Source: Hanleya hanleyi (lineage: Eukaryota; Mollusca; Polyplacophora; Lepidopleurida; Hanleyidae). From it: 64,000 bases of DNA. This document shows, one piece after another, positions 1 to 12,363 of the stretch. The notes beneath the pieces were generated by a model that worked only from the letters and a program-made list of their open reading frames with translations, made no database searches and was not told the origin of the DNA. Numbering within the stretch: the stretch's first letter is position 1; every line of letters begins with the position of its first letter. The position numbers and the translations under genes were made by a program. Location of the stretch: contig JAVTVY010047861.1 of assembly GCA_036873755.1 (NCBI GenBank), forward strand, positions 176,582 through 240,581, written 5' to 3'.

Positions 1-1800
1 GTCACCAAAGTAGGCGTTTGCACGGTCGAAACCAATACGTTGAACGCCATAAATGATGATCAGATGTCTTCACAACTTACAATAGTAAGTTAAGAGTGAA
101 GACGGAAAACTCTCAATAACTGCGTATTCGTCACCAGTGAGTTGTTATAGGAAGCAGCATAATCTGTACTTCCACTCCGGAGTGGCAGAAGCCGTTGAGA
201 AATTGCCGGCCTAACTGGGTACTTAGGCCGAAGGTACAGATGAGCAACATTCACTACCTGTGTAGGATAGGTCTAAATACGATACCGTATGCCTCACAGG
301 TTAGAGATGGCGTGAAGATCTGCATAACCGGAAGTCGAATGTGATGTAAGACCTGATGGCTGATAACATTCGACGTTGCCGGATGTGGCCGAGAAACCGA
401 AACAGCAGGATACGACGAGGACGAGGCCCTGTAGCGTTCCCCCCCCCCTTTCTTCCGTAACGGACAGGTACGGGGGAATACAAGGGCTGTGTATAGATGA
501 GTAGGCATGTAATTCTTTATCGTAGAATAAACAGCCCGATGCAACAGGTATTTATTCTTTATCGTAGAATAAATAGCTCAGTGATACATCGTATGTCTGT
601 ATAATCGGAAGCTGAAGCCACGTAAGTTGAAGCATGCGCCGTATATAACAGCAGATGCGGATGTGCAACCTTTACTTCACGTCTCTGAATCGGGGATGGA
701 GAACGGCAGTAAACACCCAATGTACCGGAAGTCGAATGTGACACAACAGAAGACTGTAACAGGAGAAGTCACACGTCGAGGTACACAATATGGTCGGACT
801 ACAGAAGCCACAGAAGGATATGATGTAGGCCTGTACACCACATGACGAACAAGAAATGGAGAGTACGTCGGAGCAGTGTAGGAATCAGCCGGTCTGCTAC
901 ACATCGGTGACGTAACCGGAACACTATACATTGATGACGTAACTGGAGAACTATACATCGATGATTACGTAACAGAACATCACAAGTTGCAGCAAGCCTG
1001 TAGAAGGATGTAGTTGCCGAAGTCGGAACATGCGCAAGAATAGAAGCGGAAGTTCCGATGTAAGACAATGATACCGGAAGGTAAGATGATACTGGAAGGT
1101 ATGATGTAAGAGGTTGCATGTAGATATTCGAGAAACTCGGAATAGACGTAGGCCGGAAGTCATAACTGGACCCAGGTATACGTGGTTGTAATACCGGTTG
1201 AGAAAGCTGCGGGGGTGCTGACAATGGTTGCAGCAGAGCCGTATATAATCTTGGCACATTCAATAATGAACGGCCAGATTCAGCAAAACCGGATACTGGT
1301 GTAATAGTCACCGATGACAGGAAGTGGTGATATTACAGATGCAGCAGACATCTCCGTAGTTTGTGTAGACGGCGATGAGCTGGGCCGAATTGTTGATAAA
1401 TTCTCCGGAAGTGACAGGTCCTTGACAGGGGAGTGGTCACCATCTTCGAATTTATTATCGAAGTTCCAGTTTGCTGAGGGAATAGTAGACACAGCAAACC
1501 AGAAACAGGAGTTATTACAACCGACGACCTTACGGAAGTGGTGCAATAACGAAGAAATTGCAGGCACATCTTTCCTCAATTTCTCCGGCATTGTTGTAGA
1601 AATATCTTCTGCATGACGAGGCCAATCAAGGTGGAGTTCGATGCAGCCGCCGGGTACGATAATCTGAAACTGGAAGTAGGGAACAACATATGCGATCAAG
1701 GTCATCTCATGTACAATCTTACCTGGATGACGAACGCCATCTTGTACCCGTAACAACTTCACATTATCAGAAATAGTTGGAGGCGGAATATTTATTACAA
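1..1800. repeat. Unidentified CCGGAAG-rich repetitive region
   Basis: No gene is recognised here. Exact CCGGAAGT occurs at 328, 725, 1153 and 1405, with several one-base variants between (for example near 607, 917, 1046 and 1074). The stretch at about 902-985 holds ~27-bp tandem units containing TGACGTAA, ACCGGA or ACTGGA, and CTATA. Open frames exist on the minus strand (799-1311 and 1280-1762), but their predicted proteins are Ser/Pro/Tyr/Leu-rich and match nothing I know. The same CCGGAAG core is strongly enriched in the DIRS gag region at 39.9-42.0 kb, so this could be a decayed relative of that element. That link is inference. Confidence 0.4.
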
Positions 1801-2164
1801 CAATAAAGTGAAATGGGGCGTCATATAAACATTAAATTACGTTTAAAAGACATAAGAAAAGAAGGCTCTCCGTTACTCTAAAGACGAGACAGAGAACAAT
1901 ACAATTTCTCGGCCCGGCCAGGCGGGAGACGACAGAAATACACTATCACATGAACCGACAAGATATTTTCCTTTGTCAGAAATACGTTGACGGGACAAAG
2001 CTCATTCTTACAAACTGGTCAAACCAGTTCTCCCGACACAACGGACCAGCCAAAGCGGGTCTGTAGGCCGGCTTCATAGACCACAAACAACGCAGACAAT
2101 AGAAGCCATTTTATTTGATTCAGAGATGATTTGAATACTCCCGACGGGTGAGATTTCCAGGCCC

Positions 2165-2262
2165 AGTAGGTAATCCAAGAATCACAGAATCACAGTACAA
2201 TCCAAGGTATTAATCCCAGGTAGAATCCGAGGTAATATCCAAGGTAAATTCCGAGGTAATGC
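2165..2262. repeat. Short degenerate tandem repeat (~17-18 bp)
   Basis: Degenerate copies of AATCCAAGGTA / AATCCGAGGTA follow one another about six times. On the minus strand they would read as a YLG-type low-complexity peptide, which is a repeat artefact and not a protein. Confidence 0.6.
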
Positions 2263-2664
2263 GTGGTAAACTCAAAAGTAGATCGAAGATTTTTCAGACG
2301 AATTTGAGAACACGTGTTTCCACTACGACTTGTAGAGGAAAGAAGGAAGTTACGTGGTCGGACAGATTGGATTCTGGGTACTCGTGCATGGGCACTGGGG
2401 AGCACACTGACTATTTTGTTTCTGTGGTAATGTACTACAATAAGGCAATCGTGTAAGAACACGATAGCAATAAGGTATGTGAAGGTAAGTTTTACAGCGC
2501 AAGAAATACATTATTTCTTAAATACACCATGAATCACATTCTTCCTAAATCATCTACACACCTGTACACTATGGGGAAATCGCAGGACGGATATCACATT
2601 TTTGCCTCTGATATGTTGGGGGCTTTACATATTGATTTGTTTACTCAATGGTGTAGTGGTTTAC

Positions 2665-3717
2665 CTGATCCACCAGAATAGGACTTGAAGATGGTCTCTA
2701 GCACAGTGTCACTGATATCCTCCTCCTCATCAGAGGAATCCTGGGAGTCGCCCTGTCCCAGGTGTTTACGAGCTGCTTCTTGGAATCTTATGCTAGCTTC
2801 ATGGAACTTCTTATCTGCTGCTTCCTGGCTATTTTCCACTAAGTTTTCTGAAGTGAGATAGATGGAGTATGGTACATAATACAGTATATCCCGAATTTAC
2901 ACTGAACTGCTGCTGCTCAGTATTTTAAGAACTTCTCCAAAAAGTAAATCTAACATGTCTAAACTGGGGGTGATCACGTATAATACGGTATGCTTTTCAC
3001 TTCATGTGAACTCAATGCAGCACAAAACCATGAGCGTACTTGTCAGTGAGACTGACACTTAAGGTGAGATTGACAAGTTCTTTTTCAAAATAAATTTTTA
3101 CATGACAGGCATGGCAGAAGCAATTGATCATTGGAGGGGCCACTATCACAGCACAAATAGGTGAGGGTCCAGGGGCCGTCTAGGCCTCAGAAGCTCCAGG
3201 GGTATTAGATGGCCAGAAATGCATTCTAGCAGATTTCCGAGAAAAAAATACTAAATCTTCGCCTGTGTAAACTCTATTTGTTTTGCCTGTTTTATTGTTT
3301 CTCACAAAATTTGCTTTTAAATATTCAGTATATTGTACAGTGTGGTATACTAGTCAGTAATTTATGAACCTCCAGGTTAGACAAGTAATATGGATAACTA
3401 TCACTACAATTACACTAACTAAGCACTAGCAATTTCTGCCATGGTCATTGTCTAAAGAAAATGTATTTCACTCCAACGATCTTACCACAGACTTTATTAA
3501 CTCCCCTCTGCTGCTTCCCTGCTCTCCCATGTCCTTGTGTTGAATCCCCATCAACAACCTGAGCCCACCCCCGAGACTGAACATGCTGGGTATTGTCTCT
3601 GGCTGATCCACCTCGTCCCTTGCCAGTCCCCCGTCCTCGACCATCTCCAGCCCTTCCGCCGGGCACCCTTCCCCTCCCCCGTCCACGGCCTTGTAAGTAC
3701 ACCGGTTTGTCAGACAT
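2665..3717 (-). CDS. NFXL1: NFXL1-like gene, first two coding exons (partial)
   Basis: Two minus-strand exons join in phase. Exon 1 (3717 down to 3486) starts with ATG reading MSDKPVYLQGRGRGRGR and is Arg/Gly-rich. It ends CTGTG|GTAAGA in phase 1. Exon 2 (2838 down to 2665) follows an AACTTAG acceptor and encodes a KKFHEA..FQEAARKHL helix, a Ser/Asp/Glu-rich acidic stretch (DSSDEEED), then SDTVLETIFKSY. It ends GGATCAG|GTAAAC. An RG-rich N-terminus followed by a KKFEE-type helix, an acidic patch and an ILxxxFxxY-like segment is the layout of NFXL1, a NF-X1-type zinc-finger protein. The PHD/RING-like and NFX zinc-finger exons would lie left of the window and are not present here. The family call rests on remembered similarity. 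A cytosine-rich complement of exon 1 makes the sense strand look low complexity, but splice phase supports real coding. Confidence 0.68.
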
Positions 3718-4560
3718 CTGTTTAACCTACATATCTGACAGAAAAGCATATTAAATTCTGATATTAAATAATTTAAACATGAAATCAGCCTGAAATGTAC
3801 ATGTACTAGTGCTAGAACATTCTTGGGTAATTGGGGAAGTTAGCATAGCAGGATACCTGTGACCCAAATATGCTGACAAACTCATACTGCGACCCACAGC
3901 ATTTTCAATGTCAAAGTTACGGTAGTTAAAAGTGCATGGAAGAATCACAGCCTTTTTATTTGTCATATCTGACTCAACTTGATCATCTAAAGTTGTAATC
4001 ATACATATACTTTCAATTACAGCCTAAACTTTCATAATTTACACATCATGTAATTATCTCAAGGTGACTGGACTTGTACGGTGCAGTTCCTGACTCCAGG
4101 CATTTTTTTTTACTTAAATCCTGGTCATGTGACCATTACCCTCCTGTGCTAATGTGAGACCACTACCTAGTAGTCCTACACTGCATACATTAGACATTAT
4201 TTCCAAAAGAAATATAGGAAATTCCACTGTACAGTAAAGTTGGAGGCTTGTTTTCAGCATCAGCTTTGCCCTCTGCCATTTGGATACAAAGCAAATGCCT
4301 TGAACTTAGTCCTTATTCTGATATATTGACAAAAGGATCTTCTGTAATTATTCACATTATTAAAAGAGTGCTGGAAAATGATGTCGGTGTACTGACAATA
4401 AGTCATATGACCCCACAGACAAATATACTGACTGCATATTTCTAACAAGCGTTCTGAGAACCCCAACATCTCGCCTTGCGGCGTCATCCGCCAAAGCTGC
4501 AGCAGTATTGAATGCATAAATATAGAGCAAACAATAACGTCTGGAATATATGATGCGGTA
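3718..4560. other. Upstream of NFXL1-like exon 1, no gene seen
   Basis: AT-rich sequence with short chance open frames. An AG directly precedes the NFXL1-like ATG (AACAG|ATG), so exon 1 could have an untranslated exon further upstream. I see no CpG-rich promoter here. Confidence 0.4.
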
Positions 4561-4599
4561 CAGACAATAATGTCTGGAATAGATTATCTGGTACAGACA

Positions 4600-5506
4600 A
4601 TAACAACAGTCCCATGCCAGATAGGTCAATCCTGTGTAGAATGGATAGGTCAGTGCCGTGGAATTACTGCTGCATAGGGCAATCCAGTGAGATTACTGCT
4701 GGATAGGTCAGTCTCATGTGAGATTACTGCTGGATAGGCCAGTCCTGTGTGGGATTACTGCTGGATGGGCCAGTCCCGTGTGTTATTCCTCTGGATAGAC
4801 CAGTCCCATGTGGGATTACTGCAGGATAGTCCAGTCCCAAGTGAGATTACTGCCGGATAGGCCAGTCCCGTCTGCGATTACCGCTGGATAGGCGAGTCTC
4901 GTATGGGATTACTGCTGGATAGGTCAGTCCCGTATGGGATTACTGCTGCATACGGCAATCATGTTTGGGATTACTGTTGGGGAGGCCAGTCCTGTGTGGG
5001 ATTACTGCTGGATAGGCGAGTCTCGTATGGTATTACTGCTGGATAGGTCAGTCCTGTATGGGATTACTGCTGCATAGGCAGTCCAGTGTCGGATTACTGC
5101 TGCATACGGCAATCCTGTTTGGGATTACTGTTGGGGAGGCCAGTCCCGTGTGGGATTACTGCTGGATAGGCTAACCCTGTGTGAGATTACAGCGGGATAG
5201 GTCAGTCCCATGTACGATTATGGCTGGATAGGTCAGTGCCGTGTGGGATTACTGCTTCATATTGCAGTCCAGTGCGAGATTACTTCTGGATAGGTCAGTC
5301 CCGTGTGAGATTACTGCTGTATAGGCCAGTCTTGTGTGGGATTACTGCTCCCATGTGGGATTACTGCTGGATAGGCCAGTCCCATGTGGAATTACTGCTG
5401 AATAGTTGAATCCCATATGGGATTATTGCAGGATAGGTCAGTTCTGTGTGGCATTACTGCTGGATAGGCCAGTGCCAATTGGGATTACTGCTGGATAGGT
5501 CTGACC
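4600..5506. repeat. 31-bp minisatellite, ~27 copies
   Basis: A 31-bp unit built around GATTACTGCTGGATAGG followed by CCAGTCCCGTGTGG repeats head to tail with substitutions and occasional small indels. Some units carry TGCATACGGCAAT instead of GGATAGGCCAGT, giving a higher-order pattern (compare 4945-4990 with 5095-5140). Looser copies with TCTGGAATAG begin near 4540. Confidence 0.93.
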
Positions 5507-5529
5507 AAGGAAACCATGAAACATGTCCA

Positions 5530-6400
5530 CCAAGTTTTATAATTATCCCACGAAAGTTTCAGCAAACTTTCCATGTACAGATCTACATGTACATGTAAAT
5601 TTTTGCCCAACAAAAACCTTATCAATGGAAACGTATGAAGTACAAAAATTCATATTTAATGTCATATTTCTTAAATAGCACATGCACATCCTCGAATCAC
5701 AATGAACTTGGGTAGCAAGTGTCAAACTCATCCAATGAAAGCTGACAGCTTCAGCAAACTTTACAAGTACAGGTGTATATGTATGTACATTATCATTGGC
5801 AGATTACTAAGACAAAACCCTCAACATTTTAACAAAAATCAATATTTCATCTCCTAAATAGCACAGGGACATCCTCTAATCATACAAAATATGTGTATCA
5901 TGTTTCATAATCATCCAATGACAGCTGACAACTGCAGCAAACTTTCTAAGTACAGATGTACATGTATACATGTAGGGGCCTACATGTACAGCCTCTACAT
6001 GTACAATTCGGCTAAACAGAAAACTCTATCATTTGCCATAATTTGGAGTAAAATTAATATTTCATCTCAAAAATAGCACAGGTACATCCTCTAATCATAA
6101 GTAACATGTGTACCAAGTTTCGTAATCATCCAATGACAGCTGACAACTGCAGCAAATTTTCTATGTATATGTATACACGTAGAGGCCTACATGTACAATT
6201 TTGCTAAACAGAAAACTGTATAATTTGCCATAATTTGGACAAAAATCAATATTTCATCTCCTAAATTTCAGAGGTACATCCTCTAATCATAAGAAACATG
6301 TGTACCAAGTTTCATAATCATCCAATAACAGCTGACAACTGCAGCAAACTTTCTAAGTACAGATGTACATGTGCACTTCAGCTAAACGCAAAAGTCTATC
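5530..6400. repeat. ~180-215-bp tandem repeat, 4-5 degenerate copies
   Basis: Each unit contains TCATCCAATGACAGCTGACA, GCAGCAAACTTTCTAAGTAC, strings of TACATGTA, and AGCACAGGTACATCCTCTAA. The TCATCCAAT landmark recurs at about 5729, 5911, 6127 and 6317. The unit is rich in palindromic TACATGTA. Confidence 0.88.
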
Positions 6401-6734
6401 ATAGGGATTTTAACATTCGAGCAACCCAGGGGTAGTACCCCCAGGTGGAATACCCACCCTCCATTTTTTTTTTTTTTAATATTTTTTCTAAATTTTCTAG
6501 ATTTTTTTTGAATTTGCTAAACCAAAAACCTTATCATTTCCAGGCAGGGGACACCGTCACCGACACCGACGACGACATCCTCTTTCCCCCCTCACAATAT
6601 CTCCCCTTTACTTTTTAAGGCGAGATAAAAACATCAAAAGAACCAAAAGTGATACTTGTGATGATTTGTATCCCAGCCACAATTTTATTGTAGCTGTTCA
6701 TGTGGACATTTTGAATGTCACGACCACACAAATC
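6401..6734. other. Intergenic, no gene seen
   Basis: Contains a polyT tract near 6464-6478 and a short CACCGACACCGACGACGAC run at about 6556. Nothing else is supported. Confidence 0.4.
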
Positions 6735-6862
6735 CAGGGCATCTTCCCCAGTGGCCCTTTTCCCCCCATGGGCATTTTCCCCCCATGGGCATTTTCCCCC
6801 ATGGACATTTTCTCCAGTGGCATTTTCCCCAGTGGCCTTTTCCCCAGTGGTACTTTTCCCCA
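6735..6862. repeat. ~17-bp minisatellite (TTTTCCCC unit)
   Basis: About seven units of CATTTTCCCCC[AC][AT]TGGG type. Both strands stay open (Trp/Gly/Glu-rich or Phe/Pro-rich), which is expected from a short repeat and not evidence of a gene. The reverse-complement motif recurs at 11245-11292. Confidence 0.85.
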
Positions 6863-8300
6863 TCCTATAATATTGATGGGAAATGCTTAACCCTTTCTGA
6901 CTTGGGTGATTTGGGACCTGTCCAGGCCTTGACAGGGAAGAGGGGGGGAGGGGACATTTTGTCTCCCCCTAAATAGTAATGGGGCAGAAACCTACCACAC
7001 TTTACCCTTGCAACAAGCTCTACTCGAAAATGTAAAACAAAAATCCAAGATGGTCACAATGGTGACGTTACAGTTACTTCATTTTCAAAAAAACATTTTT
7101 TGGAGGATTTTTCAGTCAGATTTTTTGAATTTGCGTTTTCTTTGCAAAAACTGCATGATAAATGAAAGCTCGTTTGAAAAACGGGCGAAGAGCATTTCCC
7201 CAGATAATTTTGTAACACATAATTTGGTACTCACAGGGCTTTAGATCTTTTCCAATTTGGGCACACTCCCTATTAGGGGGGGCATTTTTTTTTAGGACGG
7301 GACAGTGTGTGGGCCACATACCCCTGGAGGATGAGCAATCAGGAATCATCACTGGTAGAAGTACCTCTGAGAAGGGGTTTCTTCACCAATGGGCGAAACC
7401 CAGTGTGAGGCAACACCAACTTTATTTTGCATTTCATGGGCTCACCGACATTAAAAAATCGAACAAAATTAAAATTTCAAATTGCCACTTTTATATTTCC
7501 CATGCAAGTTTGAACATGACGACCTTGACCTCCTTTTTATTCCTGATTGTATGAATTAGGCTGTTGTATTCTATCTGAAACAATGCCAGCAAATAAAAAT
7601 GAAAAACAAACAAAAATAAATATCTTTCACTATAATTTTTCACTGTAAGTCAGCGAATTGTTATTGTTGTAAAATGCTAATACTACTTAGGCAATAACGA
7701 CATTCAATGTAAATCAGGAACCTTCACTGGCTGTGTGATCTATCACTCTGTCATGGTACCCATATTTCGACAGTGATGCAGTATGTCAGAGCTAGGAAAT
7801 GGAGGGTGTTTCAACAGCTCAGCCGATACAGCATGGTTTTAACTTACTGTTGAAAGCTGAGGCTGTTGGAACACATGTAAAATTCGCTAGATTGTTCTGA
7901 AAGACAACTCACATGGGAATATACAATTATGAAAAATGAGAGTTACAACATTTGTAGGTTTCCATCAATTCTGATATGGATTGCCAAGAAAATTATACCT
8001 ATATTATCTTAAAATGACAGTCCTTATCTAAACTTCATGACATGTAGAAATATTCAATGTATGTACATACCCACCATATCCCCATACTTTATTCATTTGT
8101 GTACAGTTCACTTAGTTCTTGCCAAATAAGCAGATTATGTATTCTTAATTAGAGTGTGTATTGTATCACCTGAATGACACCATTTGTAGATCGCTGTCAG
8201 CTTATCGCTTAACATTTAACAATTTCTGGAAATGACAGCATTTTAATATCTGTCCAACCGGACTGACATAATTTACTGCCTTACCTATTCATAAATGTGT
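6863..8300. other. Intergenic, no gene seen
   Basis: Short open frames only, with no coding motif, RNA gene or clear repeat boundary. Confidence 0.35.
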
Positions 8301-8350
8301 ATTGGCTAAGATCACATGCAGAAGCAAAGTAACTCCGAATGAACTTAAAC

Positions 8351-9114
8351 ACATGGTGACAGTCTCAATATTTCGACAAAATTTTATTTGTCATCTTCAG
8401 GATGTGATGATGGATGGTTAAAATTCGGCTATCAAATCCAAAACTTAGCAGTGGTGTAAAAGCTTCGAAAGAGCTAGAGTTATTCAGGTAGACTACTGTT
8501 TATTATTATTTTGGTATTTTTGTTTCTAATTTCAACTTTCATATATATATTTTATTTCATCAATCACGGTTTAGATAAGATAATACAACCATCCAGCATT
8601 TCTGTGGTGTGTGTATTCCTTGTCTTGTTAATTAATAGCCTAATATAGTCTTGTATTTCCCGTTCTGTAACTATTCAATTCTCTAGATTTTATTTCCGAT
8701 TTCAATCCTAGGTACATTTCTTACGTTTCTCTAATCAACTTTTTTTTCTGATCTCTGTTTCAGTTGTTTATTCCCCTAATTGACATTTCTGCTGCCACTA
8801 TACACACTCACACACCTCAATAAATCACCACCCGTCACTATTAATCCTTATCTAACTATTGCCATTTCAATTGTGTATTGCCAGGCCTATGTGGTGTGTG
8901 TATTCCTTGTCATGCCTATGTGCCACTCATGTTTATCTTGTTATGTTCACATATTATCCGATTGGCTATTGCCCTCTAATTTTGTGTATCGAACCATTTC
9001 AGTCTTTGTTACATGTAGTTGTTTCTGTATATAAGTGCCTGTATCTGCTGTTATATCATATCCTGAAGATGACAAATCTCAAATTTTGTCGAAATATTGA
9101 GACTGTCACCATGT
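8351..9114. repeat. Inverted repeat with ~53-bp arms, possible Penelope-like fragment
   Basis: The left arm (about 8351-8403) and right arm (about 9060-9114) are inverted copies containing GACAGTCTCAATATTTCGAC and TGACAAAT...TTTTGTC. A 12-bp direct repeat CTAAGATCACAT lies outside both arms (about 8305 and 9141) and could be a target duplication. Read on the arm strand, CTGAAGA is followed by a short stem and then GAAA, resembling two strands of a hammerhead core. The ~650-bp interior has no recognised coding. Identity as a Penelope-like element is inference. Confidence 0.55.
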
Positions 9115-9118
9115 GCCA

Positions 9119-10063
9119 AGCTTATCAGTGGATCAACATGACTAAGATCACATTATTCCTTGTATATATACTTTGTTCACTGCTGGAGATGCTAGAACTA
9201 GTAGCGAAATATATGGAATGAAATTGTCATCCCTACCCAGAGTTGCTTTTCTTCTCTATTATTGGAAAATCATCAGTGGTTCCAATGGATTACTTCATTT
9301 AGATATACATGTAAAAATTTCTCAGGTGGGATGTGCCATATAGCAGGTATGTAGAAGTTCCACTTCAAAATCTTTCTACTTTTTCAGTTCAAAAAATTAT
9401 TATCAACAGTTGTAACTATCCTGTCAAAATGCAATGGTATGTGCAATTTCAATCTCGAGTTTCAAATAAATTCTGGGGACCTCCACATAAAACAAAAAAT
9501 TGAGCATTAACTGATTGATAATTTGTGATTTTATTCAAACTGAAGTCATGAGAACTTCATATATTTAAAAAAAATGGCCATTTGGCATGTGAATTATAAC
9601 AATGGGGATGTTACATTCATGTTCAGCAAAACAGAATTACTTTTCCCTGATTAAGAAGCAAATTTCCATTTTTGTGAAAACAAAATCCTATTTTGGAGAC
9701 GCATTTTTGCGTCTCCATGATTCGCCAACACCACCAAAATCTTGTCAGTCCTTTGCCTATCTTGCAAGATCATTATACCCAAATTTCATGGAAATCAAAC
9801 ACGTTGTTTAGAAAGGAAGTTTTGACATCAAGTCAGATAATTGAGATTTTTCATTTAAATGGCAATTTGGTTCACACCGACAGGGAATTATTATGTCGGC
9901 AATCCTATATTTATGCTTGGCAACCTAGAATAGAACAGTTTTTAAATATTTCTTCAAGCGAATTGGTAAATTTTCATTTCACAAAAAAAAAAATTTTTGA
10001 GACGCAAAAAACTTGCCTTTATAGTTATGCCAGCTACACCAAAACCTTTTCAGCACATTGCCT
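9119..10063. other. Repeat-derived intergenic DNA, no gene
   Basis: A segment near 9740-9800 (TTTGCCTATCTTGCAAG, then AATTTCATGGAAATCA) resembles the sequence split by the foldback at 10.06-10.83 kb. This suggests two copies of one older repeat. A hairpin around GAGACGCA...TGCGTCTC is present at about 9697-9716. Confidence 0.4.
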
Positions 10064-10831
10064 ATTCTGGAAGACGGAGGTATCCCAGCAGCCTTTGCGG
10101 CGGCCCCTAACAACTATGGCGTGGGCTAAAGCAAGGCATAGCGACGTATTCACTTAGCCCAGGCAGACCGCGCTTCTCGCCGTTAAATCGTATTTCCTCG
10201 ACGTTTGCGGCTGGTAATCATTTGGAATCGATAATATATTATTAATAAAGTAACATTTAGCAGCTGAAAGGATCAATTGTGTGGTAAAGACTCCAGGAAA
10301 GGGTAATAAACAGCTCTAAATAACCCACAACAGTGATCTACAGGGCGCTAACCCAGCCGTTAAAATCCTGGGGTTAACACAGCGGCAACACCGTCATTGT
10401 CGGCATATAGCACGGATAATCTGTTTTAATTCCCCCCCATAAAGCTGTTAATTATCCATATTCAGTGATTGACTTATTAAATGATTAACATCAGCATGGA
10501 GGAGTATGTATCCGTGGCTTATAACCGTATGGTAACGGCTGGGTTAGCGCCCTGTAGATCACTGTTGTGGGTTATTTAGAGCTGTTTATTACCCTTTCCT
10601 GGAGTCTTTACCACACAATTGATCCTTTCAGCTGCTAAATGTTACTTTATTAATAATATATTATCGATTCCAAATGATTACCAGCCGCAAACGTCGAGGA
10701 AATACGATTTAACGGCGAGAAGCGCGGTCTGCCTGGGCTAAGTGAATACGTCGCTATGCCTTGCTTTAGCCCACGCCATTGTTGTTAGGGGCTGCCGCAA
10801 AGGCTGCTGGGATACCTCCGTCTTCCAGAAT
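10064..10831. mobile_element. Foldback element: 299-bp near-perfect inverted arms
   Basis: Left arm 10064-10362 and right arm 10533-10831 are reverse complements with only a few mismatches. They enclose a 170-bp unique spacer. Outer ends read ATTCTGGAAGACGGAGG and its complement. The three bases CCT occur on both sides and may be a target duplication. The flanks on either side together match a single related repeat near 9.75 kb, so this is an insertion. No transposase is encoded, so it is non-autonomous. The high arm identity suggests recent activity or gene conversion. Confidence 0.9.
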
Positions 10832-11125
10832 CCTTCAAGACTATTGTAATAAAATTTCAAAGAAATCAGACAAGCCGTTCAGACGAAATCGTCAGAGAAA
10901 GGTTTATCTAAGCTCCGACTACAACGCCACCTAGTGGTGAGCAGCGGGTATCGAAACACAACCAGACAAATTTCCCAGGCCTAAAGAGATAGCAAACCAA
11001 GTCTGACCCGAAAATATTTAACGGTTTCAGAGATATTCACATTTAAAGTCGCGGCGGCGGATCCGGCGGAGCCGTTTCTCATGAAAACATAAGAGCATCC
11101 ACTTTGTGGAAATGCTCTAATTACT
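10832..11125 (-). repeat. Dispersed repeat, related copy at 26.5 kb
   Basis: Ends in a hairpin-like AGAGCATCCAC...GTGGAAATGCTCT. Its reverse complement matches 26503-26660, which shares the CACAAAGTGGATGCT, AGAAAC and TTTAAATGT..ATATC..GAAACCGT landmarks in the same order. Function unknown. Confidence 0.55.
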
Positions 11126-12363
11126 AAATAATAATCTGATATGAAATAAAATAGCTTTCACCCACTTTCCTCATAAAAAACCAGGAAGGTGTGAAGATTT
11201 GGATTTCTTAGTTTAACCCTACCTGGCCGGGGTGGTGGATCACTTTGTGGGAAAAGGCCACTGGGAAAAATGCCCGTGGGGGAAAATGGCCTTATACATA
11301 TATGTCAGAGCGATGATGTAATAGCCCAATCAAGTCATCTGTTGGAAAAAGATGAACCATGGAACCATGCACCAAGGGTTTTTTTTTAAATCGGGTTCGT
11401 ATTCAGAACAAATATCTGTGAAGCCCAACGCCGATCAAGTGCTTCATTCTCTACCATGCTTATAAGTTGTTGTGATCATCATCCCCTGTATACACAAGGT
11501 CTATTATGACGGAAATGCCCATCTTCTTGACCCTCGATTTCAGGTGATTCTGAGGCTCCATAGGGATAATTTTAACGTCTGTAATTAATATATGACTGAC
11601 GAAGGGCCATTTAATCTGCCATTTCTGTATTTTTATTCATGGCGGCCCATTTTCTCAAGTTAATGAAGGTCCAATAGGGCGCAAATGTAATAATAAGTGT
11701 GCTATGGATATGTTCGAGTTACCACCAGGGAAATGTATTTGTCGTCGGCATAGCGTTGAGGGAAGGGAGACGCTATGAATCTTAGCTAGATCACCGCTTG
11801 CACAACAACAGCTGTGGCTGTGGTGCCACAGGGGAGATAACTCATATGAGCATATGACCTAGGATAGTCAATTACTGTCAAAACAACAATGTGGAAGTGG
11901 GAATAGTTTTTGTTTAACTTATTTCAATTTAATGACTTATATTTCCTGAAACAAAAATAATAAACCAACAATTAACAAGTGGAATATTTTACTGAGCCAC
12001 TAGATTTACAATTTGCCTTTGTTGAAAAAATAAGAAATCCCTCAAACTGAGCAAGACATGGCACTGCTATTTTCATTTTTCCAAGGCACAGTTTATTTGC
12101 ACTTTTAGTAAGTCTGGGTTATTGGATGAGAAATTTATAATATTATAATTAAATTTCTAATTTCTTTCTTTTTTTTAAAGTTTGGTTTCTAGGTACGAAT
12201 AAAGTAATATAGGTCCATATATGAAAGAAATACTTCCAGTTTATATTTATAATATACATGTAGTCACAAGATGTAGAAAAAATAGATGTACGATATAATG
12301 GTCCTCGTATTTCTCTCATTCTCGTCATTACCAATCAATACAATGCACCATTACTTACAATGG
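11126..12363. other. Intergenic, no gene seen
   Basis: At 11245-11292 it carries inverted units of the TTTTCCCC minisatellite found at 6.74 kb. Otherwise there are only short chance frames. Confidence 0.4.

Noticed and set aside
799..1762. Minus-strand frames of 160-170 codons and a GTAAG donor-like site near 1712
   Set aside because: Low-complexity composition and shared openness with the plus strand in a repeat-rich region; no family match.
6615..6890. Gly/Trp-rich or Phe/Pro-rich repeat protein
   Set aside because: Caused by the 17-bp TTTTCCCC minisatellite; no coding support.
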